DNA of 64,000 nucleotides from Methylobacterium sp. J-077 (GTDB lineage: Bacteria; Pseudomonadota; Alphaproteobacteria; Rhizobiales; Beijerinckiaceae). The notes beneath the pieces were generated by a model. The model was not told where the DNA came from, did not search any database, and saw only the letters and a list, made by a program, of their open reading frames with translations. Position numbers and translations under genes: made by a program. The first letter of the stretch is position 1; every line of letters starts with the position of its first letter. Location of the stretch: NCBI RefSeq assembly GCF_022829365.1, contig NZ_JAKSYJ010000122.1, forward strand, positions 28,460-92,459, in the 5' to 3' direction. This document shows positions 1-8,306 of the stretch, one piece after another.

Positions 1-315
1 GAGGCGTTCGGCCGCTCGGCCGTGGAGGCCCAGGCGCTCGGCACGCCCGTAGTCGTTTCCGACCTGGGTGCCGTGCCCGAGACTGTGCTGGCGCCGCCGG
101 ATGTTTCGGCCAGCCAGCGCACCGGCTGGCGTGTACCGCCTGGCGATGCGGGTGCCCTGGCGGCGGCCTTGACGGAGGCCCTGTCCCTCGGTGCCAGCGC
201 CCGCGACGCCCTGGTCCGGCGCGGGCGCGCCCATGTCGAGGCGAATTTTTCGCTGGAGCGCATGACCGCCGATACGCTGGCTGTCTACGCCCAACTGCTC
301 GGCCGGCACGCCTGA
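1..315 (+). CDS. Glycosyltransferase family 4, C-terminal part (cut by window edge)
   Basis: The frame is open from base 1 and stops at TGA 313-315, so the gene begins upstream of the window. The visible 104 residues start with EAFGRSAVEAQALGTPVV, the E-x-F-G-x-x-x-x-E-x-x-x-x-G-x-P-V nucleotide-sugar binding signature of GT-B glycosyltransferases of family GT4. A GWRVPPGD segment and a final amphipathic helix typical of the family C-terminus follow. The sugar donor and acceptor cannot be deduced from this fragment. It is probably a surface polysaccharide or lipopolysaccharide glycosyltransferase, but this is inference only. Confidence 0.85.
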   Translation, partial: EAFGRSAVEAQALGTPVVVSDLGAVPETVLAPPDVSASQRTGWRVPPGDAGALAAALTEALSLGASARDALVRRGRAHVEANFSLERMTADTLAVYAQLLGRHA

Positions 316-519
316 TGGATGCGCGATCGGCAGCAGGCTGCCGCTAAGACGACGCGTCGGCGTTTCAACGCGGGGTCGATTATTTCGCGCCCCGCGCCGA
401 CACCCCGTTGACTCTGGCTGGGCTTCCGCCAACGTAGTATGTCCGGGAGAGACCGGAGCGGCTGGCGGTTAGGAGATCCTCGAAACGGGTCATCCGATCC
501 GCCGTTTCGTCGTTGCAGC

Positions 520-524
520 AGGAG
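520..524 (+). promoter_or_regulatory. Ribosome binding site of infC that selects the ATT start
   Basis: AGGAG sits 9 bases before ATT 534. No ATG, GTG or TTG in the IF-3 frame has comparable spacing, so this site decides the start. Confidence 0.75.
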
Positions 525-533
525 ACCGAAGCC

Positions 534-1076
534 ATTCGTAGACCGATGAGAGCCATGCCGGCCCCGCAGAAGGACGGGCCGCGCGCCAACCGCGACATCC
601 GCGGGGTGCGGGAAGTGCAGCTGATCGACGATACCGGGCAGAACCGCGGCGTCGTCCCCTTCTTCGACGCGCTGACCCTCGCTGAGGAAGCCGGCCTCGA
701 TCTTGTGGAGATCGCGCCGAACTCGGTGCCGCCCGTCTGCAAGCTGCTCGATTACGGGCGCTTCCGCTTCAACGAGCAGAAGAAGCAGAACGAGGCGCGC
801 AAGCGGCAGAAGACGGTCGAGGTCAAGGAGATCAAGCTCCGCCCCGGCATCGACAAGCACGATTACGACACCAAGATGAAGTCGGTGCACCGCTTCTTCG
901 AGGAGGGCGACAAGGTCAAGGTGACCCTGCGCTTCCGCGGTCGTGAGATGGCTCACCAGGATATCGGCCTGCGCCTTCTGGAGCGCGTGAAGACCGAGAC
1001 CGCCGAGATCGCCAAGGTGGAGAGCGAGCCCATGCTCGAAGGCCGCCAGATGATCATGATCCTCGCGCCGCGCTGA
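534..1076 (+). CDS. infC: Translation initiation factor IF-3, probable AUU start
   Basis: IF-3 binds the 30S subunit, blocks premature joining of 50S and proofreads the start codon-initiator tRNA pairing. The 180-residue product has the N-terminal IF3 domain ([12 protein letters not shown] onward), the lysine/arginine-rich linker ([14 protein letters not shown]) and the C-terminal domain (KLRPGI..., ending [10 protein letters not shown]). I place the start at ATT 534 because AGGAG lies at 520-524, 9 bases upstream, and the protein then begins (M)RRPMRAMPA. The in-frame TTG at 513 lies before this ribosome-binding site, and the ATG codons at 546 and 555 are further from it. An AUU start is the known autoregulatory device of infC in other bacteria. 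infC stands alone here; rpmI-rplT-pheST lie about 7 kb away on the other strand. Confidence 0.93.
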   Translation: MRRPMRAMPAPQKDGPRANRDIRGVREVQLIDDTGQNRGVVPFFDALTLAEEAGLDLVEIAPNSVPPVCKLLDYGRFRFNEQKKQNEARKRQKTVEVKEIKLRPGIDKHDYDTKMKSVHRFFEEGDKVKVTLRFRGREMAHQDIGLRLLERVKTETAEIAKVESEPMLEGRQMIMILAPR

Positions 1077-1097
1077 TTCCATTGCGAATTGCCGTTC

Positions 1098-1123
1098 ACG
1101 CCGCCTCCTGACCGGGGCGGCGT
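1098..1123 (+). terminator. Hairpin after infC
   Basis: ACGCCGCC (1098-1105) pairs with GGCGGCGT (1116-1123) around a 10-base loop, 21 bases after the infC stop. It is followed by TCGCGTTT, a weak T-rich tract. It probably ends infC transcription ahead of the next gene. Confidence 0.5.
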
Positions 1124-1173
1124 TCGCGTTTGTGGTGCTTCCGTCGCGGCGCCGGGGCGACTATCTCCTGCCC

Positions 1174-1959
1174 ATGGCCCTGGCTCCCGACGAGATCGAA
1201 CGCTACGCCCGCCACCTCGTCCTGGCCGAGGTCGGTGGGCCCGGGCAGGCGCGCCTCAAGGCGGCCCGGGTGCTGGTCATCGGGGCGGGCGGCCTCGGCG
1301 CACCGCTGATCCAGTACCTCGCGGCGGCCGGCATCGGCACGATCGGCATCGTCGACGACGACACCGTCTCGCTCTCGAATCTCCAGCGCCAGGTGATCCA
1401 CGGCACGCCGGATCTCGGCCGGCCCAAGGTCGCGAGCGCGGCCGAGGCGGTGGCGCGGCTCAACCCGCACGTGGTGGTGGTCCCGCACCCGTTCCGTATC
1501 ACCCCGTCGAACGCCGCCGAGCTGATCGCCGGCTACGACCTCGTCGCCGACGGATCCGACAACTTCGCCACGCGCTACGCCGTCTCGGATGCCTGCTTCC
1601 ACGCAAGGCGCCCGCTGGTGACGGCAGCGCTCGGCCGGTTCGACGGCACGCTGACCACCATTCGGGCGCACGAGACTGGTCCCGACGGCAAGCCGAACCC
1701 GACCTATCGCTGCCTGTTCCCGAACCCGCCGCCGCCGGGCAGCGTCCCCGCCTGCGCCGAGGCCGGGGTGCTCGGGGCGCTGGCCGGGGTCATGGGCTCG
1801 CTGATGGCCATGGAGGTGATCCGGGCCGTTGCGGATTTCGGCGAGCCGCTGGTCGGCCGCCTGCTGATGGTCGATGCCCGTTCGATGCGGTTCGAGACCC
1901 TGAGCTACGGTTGGGATCCGGACAACCCGCTCAGCGGTGCCGCCGCGTCAGCCGAGTAG
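1174..1959 (+). CDS. moeB: ThiF/MoeB-family E1-like adenylyltransferase
   Basis: Enzymes of this family activate the C-terminal Gly-Gly of a small sulfur carrier (MoaD or ThiS) by adenylation for molybdopterin or thiazole synthesis. The 261-residue product has the nucleotide-binding loop GAGGLGAP near residue 31, the NLQRQV and DGSDNFATRY motifs of the family, and the conserved cysteine in PACAEAGVLG. ATG 1174 is chosen because it precedes the family-typical LAPDEIERYARH start; a GTG at 1132 would add 14 atypical residues. The two CxxC zinc pairs of E. coli MoeB are not intact: the first region reads TYRC and the protein stops before the C-terminal pair. It could serve MoaD, ThiS or another ubiquitin-like carrier. 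Its 3' end overlaps the convergent neighbour by 12 bases. Confidence 0.85.
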   Translation: MALAPDEIERYARHLVLAEVGGPGQARLKAARVLVIGAGGLGAPLIQYLAAAGIGTIGIVDDDTVSLSNLQRQVIHGTPDLGRPKVASAAEAVARLNPHVVVVPHPFRITPSNAAELIAGYDLVADGSDNFATRYAVSDACFHARRPLVTAALGRFDGTLTTIRAHETGPDGKPNPTYRCLFPNPPPPGSVPACAEAGVLGALAGVMGSLMAMEVIRAVADFGEPLVGRLLMVDARSMRFETLSYGWDPDNPLSGAAASAE

Positions 1960-2829
1960 GGCCCCCGGCGGCATCCAGGGGCCCTCTGCCTCCGCCTTGC
2001 CGAGGCAGCACTTCTTGAATTTCTTGCCCGAGCCGCAGGGGCAGGGGTCGTTGCGCCCGACATCCTTGAACGGGTTGCGCTGCGGCTCGCCCGCGCCTTC
2101 CGCGGTCCAGTCGAGGGCTTCGACCGGATCGTCGAGATAGCCGTACTGGTAGGGGCCGAGCCGATCCCGGTCGTCGGGCTTGGTCTCGGCCTTGCGGAGG
2201 GCCTCCTTGAACCAGTCGGCGTCGCTGATCTCGTCGGTGATCCGCCCGTCGGCTCGGGCCGCCGCGGCGCGGTGCGCGAGATCGCGGAAGCCGAGATGCG
2301 CGATCGATTCCTCCCAGCCGACCCAGGCCGGCCCTTCCTCGACGGCCGCCTTCGCGTCGTCGAAGCGGATCAGCAGGGCGTGCATCGCATCGCGGTCGAT
2401 CCGACCCTCCAGGGTCAGGAAGGTGCAGGCCGACAGCAGCGCCATGCGGGTGAGATCGTCGACGGTGCTGTCGAGGATCAGCCGGAACAGCGGCTGGTGA
2501 TCCCCGTCAAACAGGCTGGCCACGACCTTGGACAGGGTCGCCGTCACCGCGTCGCCCAGGATCGCGTCGAGGGTCTCCTCGTCCTGCCGGAGCAACTGGA
2601 GGAGGGGCGCCAGGGCGCGGGTGTCCCGAGCCTGCGCCATGACGTGCAGGCCCCAGAACAGGAGGTTCTCCTGCTCCGGGGTGAGCTCGTCCCCTTTGGC
2701 AGCTGTCTCCAGCAACGGCAGCGTCGCCTCGGCGATCTCGGCCGGATGCGCCAGCGCCTCGCGCAGGGCCTTGGTCGGCCGGTACTCGGACGCGGACAGG
2801 TCTTCGATGAGGGCTGCGATCCGGCTCAT
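1948..2829 (-). CDS. DUF1186 protein with C-terminal SEC-C zinc motif
   Basis: This 293-residue soluble protein is an all-helical repeat-like DUF1186 domain (about residues 1-230) followed by a SEC-C motif, GRNDPCPCGSGKKFKKCC, near the C-terminus. In SecA and other proteins the SEC-C motif binds zinc and contacts partner proteins. The biological role of DUF1186 proteins is unknown to me. The start ATG at 2829-2827 lies 11 bases after the pheT stop on the same strand, so it may be co-transcribed at the end of the rpmI-rplT-pheST operon. No catalytic residues can be assigned. Confidence 0.8.
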   Translation of the reverse strand: MSRIAALIEDLSASEYRPTKALREALAHPAEIAEATLPLLETAAKGDELTPEQENLLFWGLHVMAQARDTRALAPLLQLLRQDEETLDAILGDAVTATLSKVVASLFDGDHQPLFRLILDSTVDDLTRMALLSACTFLTLEGRIDRDAMHALLIRFDDAKAAVEEGPAWVGWEESIAHLGFRDLAHRAAAARADGRITDEISDADWFKEALRKAETKPDDRDRLGPYQYGYLDDPVEALDWTAEGAGEPQRNPFKDVGRNDPCPCGSGKKFKKCCLGKAEAEGPWMPPGALLG

Positions 2830-2839
2830 GCAATCCTCC

Positions 2840-5260
2840 TCAGGCGCGCAAGGTCGCGCCGGTCCGGCGCGAGACCTCGGCCACGATCTTGGCGCTCACC
2901 GCCTCGATCTCGGCATCGGTCAGGGTGCGCTCCGCCGGTTGCAGACGGACTGCGATGGCGACCGATTTCGAGCCCTCCGGCACGCCGGTCCCCTCGTAGA
3001 GGTCGAACACCTCGACGCCGGTGACGAGCTTGCGCTCCGCCCCCTGCGCCGCCTTGACGATGTCGCCCGCCGGCACGTCGCGCCCGACCACGAAGGCGAA
3101 GTCCCGGGACAGGGGCTGGAACTCCGACAGAGCCAGCGCCGGCTTGGCCTTGGTCGGCTTGTGCTTGGGCAGCGGCAGCGCGTCGAGCACGATCTCGAAC
3201 GCCACGAGGCTGCCCTTGAGATCGAGGGCCCGCAGGGTCCGCGGATGCACCTCGCCGAACAAGCCGATCTCCGATTTCGGGCCGAAGCGCAGGGTGCCCG
3301 AGCGGCCAGGATGGAGCCAGGACGGGCCGCCCGCGGTTACCTGCAGGCCGCCGGTCGGCACGCCGAGAGTCCCCAGCAGGGCCAGGGCATCGGCCTTGGC
3401 ATCGAAGACGTCCACACCCTTAGTCGATCCGTCCCAGTGGCGCCCGGGACCCGCCAGGGTGGCGCTGCCTCGCCGCACCGCCGCCGCGCGGATGCTCTGA
3501 CCCTCGGGCTGGTCCGTGGCGAAGCATTGGCCGACCTCGAACAGGGCCGCGTCCGGATAGCCGCGGTCGGCATTGCGCTGCGCCGCCCGGAGCAGCCCAG
3601 GCACGAGGCTCGGGCGCATGTCGGACAGTTCCGAGGCGATCGGGTTGGCCAGGACCAGATCGGCGCCGCCGCCGCCGAACAGCTCGGCATCCGCGTGCGG
3701 GACGAAGGACCAGGTCACCGCCTCCATCAGGCCGCGGGACGCCAGGGCGCGTTTGGCGATGCGGGTGCGCTTCTGCATCACGGTGAGCAGCGGCCGGCCG
3801 ATCCCGGCGAGGCGCGGCAGCGGCTTCGGCTCGACCCGGTCCAGGCCGGCGATGCGGACGACCTCCTCGACGAGATCGGCCTTGCCCTCGACATCCGGCC
3901 GCCAGGACGGTGTCAGCACCTTCACCCGGTCGCCGGTGCCGGAGATGTGGAAGCCCAGCGTCTCCAGGATCAGCTTGATCTCGATCCGCGGCAACTCGAT
4001 GCCGGCCAGCCGCCGCACCTCGGTCCACGGGAAATCAATGATCCGCTCCGATTCCGGCGGCTCGCCGGCGATCGTCGCCTGCGTGGGCGTGCCGCCGCAC
4101 AGCTCGATCACGAGGCGCGTCGCCAGGTCGAGGCCCGGCAGCGTGAAGGCCGGATCGACACCGCGCTCGAACCGATAGCGGGCATCCGTGATGATGCCGA
4201 GTCGGCGGCCCGACTGGGCGATGTTGGCCGGATCCCACAGGGCCGATTCGATCAGCACATCGGTGGTGGTCTCGTCGCAGCCGGAAGCCTGCCCGCCCAT
4301 GATGCCGGCGATCGATTCGACGCCTGTTTGATCGGCGATCACCACGCTGTCGTCGGTGAGGGTGTAGGTGCGCCCGTCCAGCGCCAGAAGGCTCTCGCCG
4401 TCGCGCGCCCGCCGCACCGTGAGCTTGCCCGAGACCTTGGCGGCGTCGAACACGTGCAGCGGCCGGCCGCGGTCGAAGGTGACGTAGTTGGTGATGTCGA
4501 CCAGCGCGTTGATCGAGCGCAGGCCGATCGCCCGCAGCCGCGCCTGCATCCAGGCCGGCGACGGCCCGTTCTTGACGCCACGCACCAGCCGCAGGGCGAA
4601 GAGCGGGCAGAGATGCCGGTCGGCTTGTTCGAAGGACAGGTCGATCTCGACGGGGCAGGGGCCTTCGCCGCGCACGCCCGGCGCGGCCTCGTGCTTCAGC
4701 GTACCGATCCCAGCTGCCGCGAGGTCGCGGGCGATGCCGTGTACCGAGGTGCAATCCGGCCGGTTCGGCGTCAGGTTGATCTCGATGACCGGATCGTCGA
4801 GCCCGGCATAGAGCGCGTAGCCCTGGCCGACCGGCGCCTCGGCCGGGAGTTCGAGGATGCCGTCATGATCCTCGCCGAGCCCGAGCTCCGCGCCCGAGCA
4901 CAGCATGCCATGGCTCTCGACTCCGCGGATCGTGCCCACCGAGAGGGTGATCGCCTTGCCGGGCACGTAGGTGCCGGGCGGCGCGAACACCGTGATGAGG
5001 CCGGCCCGCGCGTTCGGCGCGCCGCAGACCACCTGCACCGGCGCGCCCGCACCGGTCTCGACGGTGCAGACTCGCAGACGGTCGGCGTTGGGATGCTGCT
5101 CGGCCGTCAGGATCCGGGCGACCACGTAGGGCTTGAGCGCCGCCGCCTTGTCCTCGACGCCTTCGACCTCGAGGCCGATCCGCGTCAGCGTCTCGGCGAT
5201 CGTGTCGAGGGACGCCTCGGTGTCGAGGTGTTCCTTGAGCCAGGAGAGGGTGAATTTCAT
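2840..5260 (-). CDS. pheT: Phenylalanine-tRNA ligase beta subunit
   Basis: The protein is the beta subunit of the (alpha-beta)2 enzyme that charges tRNA-Phe. At 806 residues it has the usual full length. It contains an N-terminal EMAP-type tRNA-binding domain (about 39-150), the B3/B4 editing domain (about 210-375), the B5 domain (about 405-475), the catalytic-like core and a C-terminal anticodon-binding ferredoxin fold (about 710-806, ending RRTGATLRA). Its ATG (5260-5258) overlaps the stop of the HEPN gene as ATGA. The bases before the ATG (a C-run then an A-run) hold no clear Shine-Dalgarno sequence, so translation may depend on coupling to the HEPN gene. pheS is separated from it by the two-gene insertion. 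Confidence 0.98.
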   Translation of the reverse strand: MKFTLSWLKEHLDTEASLDTIAETLTRIGLEVEGVEDKAAALKPYVVARILTAEQHPNADRLRVCTVETGAGAPVQVVCGAPNARAGLITVFAPPGTYVPGKAITLSVGTIRGVESHGMLCSGAELGLGEDHDGILELPAEAPVGQGYALYAGLDDPVIEINLTPNRPDCTSVHGIARDLAAAGIGTLKHEAAPGVRGEGPCPVEIDLSFEQADRHLCPLFALRLVRGVKNGPSPAWMQARLRAIGLRSINALVDITNYVTFDRGRPLHVFDAAKVSGKLTVRRARDGESLLALDGRTYTLTDDSVVIADQTGVESIAGIMGGQASGCDETTTDVLIESALWDPANIAQSGRRLGIITDARYRFERGVDPAFTLPGLDLATRLVIELCGGTPTQATIAGEPPESERIIDFPWTEVRRLAGIELPRIEIKLILETLGFHISGTGDRVKVLTPSWRPDVEGKADLVEEVVRIAGLDRVEPKPLPRLAGIGRPLLTVMQKRTRIAKRALASRGLMEAVTWSFVPHADAELFGGGGADLVLANPIASELSDMRPSLVPGLLRAAQRNADRGYPDAALFEVGQCFATDQPEGQSIRAAAVRRGSATLAGPGRHWDGSTKGVDVFDAKADALALLGTLGVPTGGLQVTAGGPSWLHPGRSGTLRFGPKSEIGLFGEVHPRTLRALDLKGSLVAFEIVLDALPLPKHKPTKAKPALALSEFQPLSRDFAFVVGRDVPAGDIVKAAQGAERKLVTGVEVFDLYEGTGVPEGSKSVAIAVRLQPAERTLTDAEIEAVSAKIVAEVSRRTGATLRA

Positions 5261-5727
5261 TTTTTTCTGGGGGGAAAGAGGAGATTCAGGGCCAGGGTCC
5301 GGCGATTCTGAGCGGTCAAGCTCGCAAGGCGGGAGAGAATTTCGCGAGCCCGCTCAACATGCTCCCGCGCTTTCGCCAGCGTGACCACGTTTGGCCGGGG
5401 CGGGGCGTAATCCGCGAGTTTTCGAGCATCCTGCAGCCGAATGATATCGTCGCCGATCTGCCTCAGCGCACTGTTACGCTTTAACGTTCCATCGCTCACG
5501 AACGCCTGCTTGAGCGGCCCGTGATCGATTTGACGATAGACGCGCTCGAACTCCGCGGACGCCGCGTCCGGACCAGGCAGAATTTCGTCTGCGCAAAGCT
5601 GCATGACGGCATGGAACGCCGCGTAATAGGCTCCGCTGACCGCACGCCGCTTCGCAGCCGAACTGCCTGGGTTCCGCTCGATCAACTCGGCCGCTTGGTC
5701 GAGCATCTGTAAGACCATTGCGGTCAT
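5257..5727 (-). CDS. HEPN-domain protein between pheS and pheT
   Basis: This 156-residue helical protein has the HEPN signature [15 protein letters not shown] (about residues 27-41) and the later [13 protein letters not shown] segment common in one HEPN subfamily. The R-x(4-6)-H RNase motif of HEPN toxins is not evident. HEPN proteins are usually paired with a small partner and act in toxin-antitoxin, nucleotide-binding or stress roles; the function of this subfamily is not established. It follows its partner gene by 3 bases and overlaps pheT by ATGA, so it is locked into the pheST operon. Its codon use appears less GC-biased than its neighbours (AT-rich stretches such as AACGTTCC around 5480), suggesting acquisition. 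Confidence 0.75.
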   Translation of the reverse strand: MTAMVLQMLDQAAELIERNPGSSAAKRRAVSGAYYAAFHAVMQLCADEILPGPDAASAEFERVYRQIDHGPLKQAFVSDGTLKRNSALRQIGDDIIRLQDARKLADYAPPRPNVVTLAKAREHVERAREILSRLASLTAQNRRTLALNLLFPPRKK

Positions 5728-5730
5728 AGC

Positions 5731-6015
5731 CTATTCGACATCTTCCTCGACACGTTGTTCATCGGCGACTTCGTTGTCCAAGAAAACCAATCGGCTCTCT
5801 CCGCGCTCGATGAGGGCGGAACGAAGATCATGGACGGCCGTGATCAGGGGATCCGGTTTCGTGCTCGGGCGATGGTCGTAGCGCGCGGTCACGCGGATGA
5901 CCGGGTCTCCGTCAAAATCCGCGTCCGACCAAACATCCGCACTTCTGAAACCGGCCTCGGGAAGCCGGTCGCGCAGGACGCGATGATCGATCTGGCTGAT
6001 CTCCTGGTCGGTCAT
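5731..6015 (-). CDS. Small partner protein of the HEPN gene, unknown function
   Basis: The 94-residue product starts MTDQEISQIDHRVLRDRL and contains beta-strand-like DPVIRVTARYDHRP followed by a helix and an acidic tail (EVADEQRVEEDVE). ATG 6015 is chosen because GGAGG lies 5 bases upstream; a GTG at 6030 is possible but has no such site. It begins 16 bases after the pheS stop and ends 3 bases before the HEPN start. I know of similar small proteins encoded next to HEPN genes in proteobacteria, but no function. It has no nucleotidyltransferase G-S-x-D motif, so it is not a standard MNT antitoxin. Confidence 0.7.
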   Translation of the reverse strand: MTDQEISQIDHRVLRDRLPEAGFRSADVWSDADFDGDPVIRVTARYDHRPSTKPDPLITAVHDLRSALIERGESRLVFLDNEVADEQRVEEDVE

Positions 6016-6031
6016 GACCACCTCCGTCACA

Positions 6032-7114
6032 TCACCCCGTCAAACCGCCGATCAAGCTCGGCACGTCGAGCGGCCGGAAGCCGTAATGGTCGAGCCAGCG
6101 GACATCCGCCTCGAAGAACGGCCGCAGGTCCGGCATGCCGTATTTGAGCATGGCGATGCGGTCGATGCCGACCCCGAAGGCGAAGCCCTGCACCGCATCC
6201 GGATCGAGGCCGCAATTGCGCAGGACGTTCGGGTGCACCATCCCGCAGCCCAGGATCTCCAGCCAGTCGGTGCCCTCGCCGAACCGGATCTCGCCGCCCT
6301 TTCGGGAGCATTGGATGTCGACCTCGGCCGACGGTTCGGTGAACGGGAAGAACGACGGGCGGAAGCGCATCGTCACGCCGTCGACCTCGAAGAACGCCTT
6401 GCAGAACTCCTCCAGCACCCATTTCAGGTTGGCGATGTTGGCCGCCGTGTCGATCACCAGCCCCTCGACCTGATGGAACATCGGCGTGTGGGTCTGGTCG
6501 GAATCGTGCCGGTAGGTCCGGCCCGGGATGATCACCCGGATCGGTGGCGTCTGCGACCGCATCGTGCGGATCTGGACCGGCGACGTGTGGGTGCGCAGCA
6601 CCTTGCGCTTCCCGGCGTGGTCCGGCGCCAGGAAGAACGTGTCGTGCATCTCGCGGGCCGGGTGGCCCGGCGGGAAGTTGAGCGCGGTGAAGTTCAGCTC
6701 GTCTGTCTCGATATCCGGGCCCTCGGCCACGGCGAAGCCCATATCGGCGAAGATCGCGGTGATCTCGTCGATCACCTGGGTGATCGGGTGGATCCGGCCG
6801 CGCACCTCCGGCGCCTCGCGCAGGGGCAGCGTCACGTCGACCCGCTCGGAGGCGAGGCGGGCTTCCAGGGCAGCCTCGACCAGGGCGGTCTTGCGCTCCG
6901 TCACGGCGCCCTGGACCCGATCCCGCAGGCCGTTGATCAGGGGGCCGCGTTCCTTCCGCTCCTCGGGCGTCATCGAGCCCAGTGTCTTGAGCAGATCCGA
7001 GACGCTGCCCTTCTTGCCGAGCGCGGCCACGCGCACGGCGTCGAGTGTCGCCTCGTCGGACGCAGCTTGCACCTGGGCCAGGAGATCGCGTTCGAGGGTG
7101 TCGAGATCGGTCAT
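6032..7114 (-). CDS. pheS: Phenylalanine-tRNA ligase alpha subunit
   Basis: This is the catalytic subunit of PheRS, forming phenylalanyl-adenylate and transferring Phe to tRNA. The 360 residues comprise an N-terminal coiled coil (about 1-95), class II motif 2 ([10 protein letters not shown], about 210) and motif 3 ([12 protein letters not shown], about 325). The ATG at 7114 is followed by [10 protein letters not shown], typical of the family. It lies downstream of rplT with a 186-base gap that holds a strong hairpin. The normal pheT partner is displaced by a two-gene insertion. Confidence 0.98.
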   Translation of the reverse strand: MTDLDTLERDLLAQVQAASDEATLDAVRVAALGKKGSVSDLLKTLGSMTPEERKERGPLINGLRDRVQGAVTERKTALVEAALEARLASERVDVTLPLREAPEVRGRIHPITQVIDEITAIFADMGFAVAEGPDIETDELNFTALNFPPGHPAREMHDTFFLAPDHAGKRKVLRTHTSPVQIRTMRSQTPPIRVIIPGRTYRHDSDQTHTPMFHQVEGLVIDTAANIANLKWVLEEFCKAFFEVDGVTMRFRPSFFPFTEPSAEVDIQCSRKGGEIRFGEGTDWLEILGCGMVHPNVLRNCGLDPDAVQGFAFGVGIDRIAMLKYGMPDLRPFFEADVRWLDHYGFRPLDVPSLIGGLTG

Positions 7115-7240
7115 CGTTATTTTCGAACTGGGTTGGCGGTCCGCGATCGCCGCATGCTTTTGCGCGCCGTTCGCATTCGCGCAAGTCAGGGCATCCGCGC
7201 AAACGGAGATGGGGCCGCTCCACGGCAGCTCGGAAACGAC

Positions 7241-7274
7241 GAAGGCGCAGCTCCCAAAAGAGAGCCGCGCCTTC
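7241..7274 (-). terminator. Hairpin between rplT and pheS
   Basis: GAAGGCGCAGCTC (7241-7253) pairs with GAGCCGCGCCTTC (7262-7274) with a single mismatch around an 8-base loop. On the minus strand it lies 27 bases after the rplT stop and 127 bases before pheS. No long U-run follows. It may be a terminator or attenuator that sets pheST expression below that of the ribosomal protein genes. Confidence 0.55.
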
Positions 7275-7300
7275 CGTCCGCCTGCGCGGGAGATTGAGCC

Positions 7301-7678
7301 TCAGGCGGCCTTGGCGGTGGTCTCGGGGAGGGCCGCCTTGGCCTTCTCGACCACGGCGGCAAAGCTCGCCGGCTCGTGGATCGCGAGCTCCGACAGCGCC
7401 TTGCGGTCGACGACGATGCCGGACTTGGCCAGCCCGTTGATGAAGCGCGAATAGGTCAGGCCGTGCTCGCGCACCGCCGCGTTGAGGCGCTGGATCCACA
7501 GGGCGCGGAACGTGCGCTTCTTATTCTTGCGGTCGCGATAGGCATACTGCATGCCCTTCTCGACCGCCTGCTTGGCGATGCGGATGGTATTCTTGCGCCG
7601 GCCGTAATAGCCCTTGGCGGCCTTCAAAACTTTTTTGTGCTTCGCGTGACTGGTCACGCCGCGCTTGACGCGGGCCAT
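7301..7678 (-). CDS. rplT: 50S ribosomal protein L20
   Basis: L20 is an early 50S assembly protein that binds 23S rRNA. The 125-residue protein begins [19 protein letters not shown] and has the family blocks [14 protein letters not shown] and [18 protein letters not shown]. Length is normal with a short alanine-rich C-terminal tail. It is second in the rpmI-rplT operon, 50 bases after rpmI. Confidence 0.98.
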   Translation of the reverse strand: MARVKRGVTSHAKHKKVLKAAKGYYGRRKNTIRIAKQAVEKGMQYAYRDRKNKKRTFRALWIQRLNAAVREHGLTYSRFINGLAKSGIVVDRKALSELAIHEPASFAAVVEKAKAALPETTAKAA

Positions 7679-7728
7679 CGGTTATCTCCTGGTTTCGACG
7701 AAAGACAGTGGCAACGGGTGCAGAAGGC

Positions 7729-7932
7729 TTACCGCGCGTTCGGCAGGAAGTACTTCTTCACGTTGGCGGCATCGCCCTCGAACAGGGTCGTGGTGCCGCG
7801 CAGGTTGCGGATCTGCTTGGTCGTCCGCTTGATCATCCCGTGGCGCTTGCCGGCCTGGGCGTACATCACCTTGCCGGTGCCGGTGATCTTGAAGCGCTTC
7901 TTGGCGCCTGATTTGGTCTTCAGCTTGGGCAT
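7729..7932 (-). CDS. rpmI: 50S ribosomal protein L35
   Basis: The 67-residue basic protein [20 protein letters not shown]... ending KKYFLPNAR is a full-length L35. It is the first gene of the leftward rpmI-rplT-pheS operon; in many bacteria infC precedes it directly, but here infC is elsewhere on the other strand. Confidence 0.98.
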
Positions 7933-8188
7933 TTGGCTCTCCGTTGCGCGAAAATCCCTCCTAGCCGACCCGTGAGGGCCGGATGAGGTGTGCGCGATGA
8001 TGCTTCTGGTGGAGCAGCACGAGCCGCCACGGCAGCCCTATCGGCCGGGCGGTTCGACGCGGGGCGGCTTATGACAGAAATACGAAGCCACGGCAACGGC
8101 TTCCACTGACACCCGGCAGGGCCTTGGCGCGGCCGGCAGGGCCGCGGGCATCGGGGAATGCGGGGACAGCTCCCGCGCCGCACAAAAC

Positions 8189-8200
8189 TTGTCGCGACAA
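8189..8200. promoter_or_regulatory. Perfect 12-bp palindrome, possible operator
   Basis: TTGTCGCGACAA is a perfect inverted repeat 13 bases upstream of the EcfG-like -35 box and 107 bases upstream of the glycosyltransferase start. A dimeric regulator could bind it; no regulator is assigned. Confidence 0.35.
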
Positions 8201-8212
8201 CCTACGGGCGCA

Positions 8213-8237
8213 GGAACCATAACCTTGGCCGTCGGTT
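8213..8237 (+). promoter_or_regulatory. EcfG-type general stress promoter candidate
   Basis: GGAAC (8213-8217), 16 bases, then GGTT (8234-8237) matches the alphaproteobacterial general-stress sigma consensus (GGAAC-N16/17-cGTT) with one deviation. It lies 70 bases before the GTG start at 8307. Stress control fits a storage or compatible-sugar pathway, but this is inference from motif and context. Confidence 0.5.
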
Positions 8238-8306
8238 TCATTCATGTCCCGCTCAGGCCGGCAGGGTTAGACCCCCCGTCAAATACGGCCAACCAGGAGA
8301 CACTTC

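Larger units (their letters stand above)
7933..8306. other. Divergent intergenic region, rpmI / glycosyltransferase
   Basis: This 374-base gap must contain the leftward ribosomal promoter and the rightward promoter of the glycosyltransferase gene. On the plus strand I see a 12-base palindrome and an EcfG-like promoter, listed separately. I see no RNA gene or further ORF. Confidence 0.6.

Noticed and set aside
2528..5311. Very long open frame on the plus strand opposite pheT
   Set aside because: It is antisense to a full-length, clearly recognised pheT. Such frames are common in DNA of this GC content because stop codons are rare.
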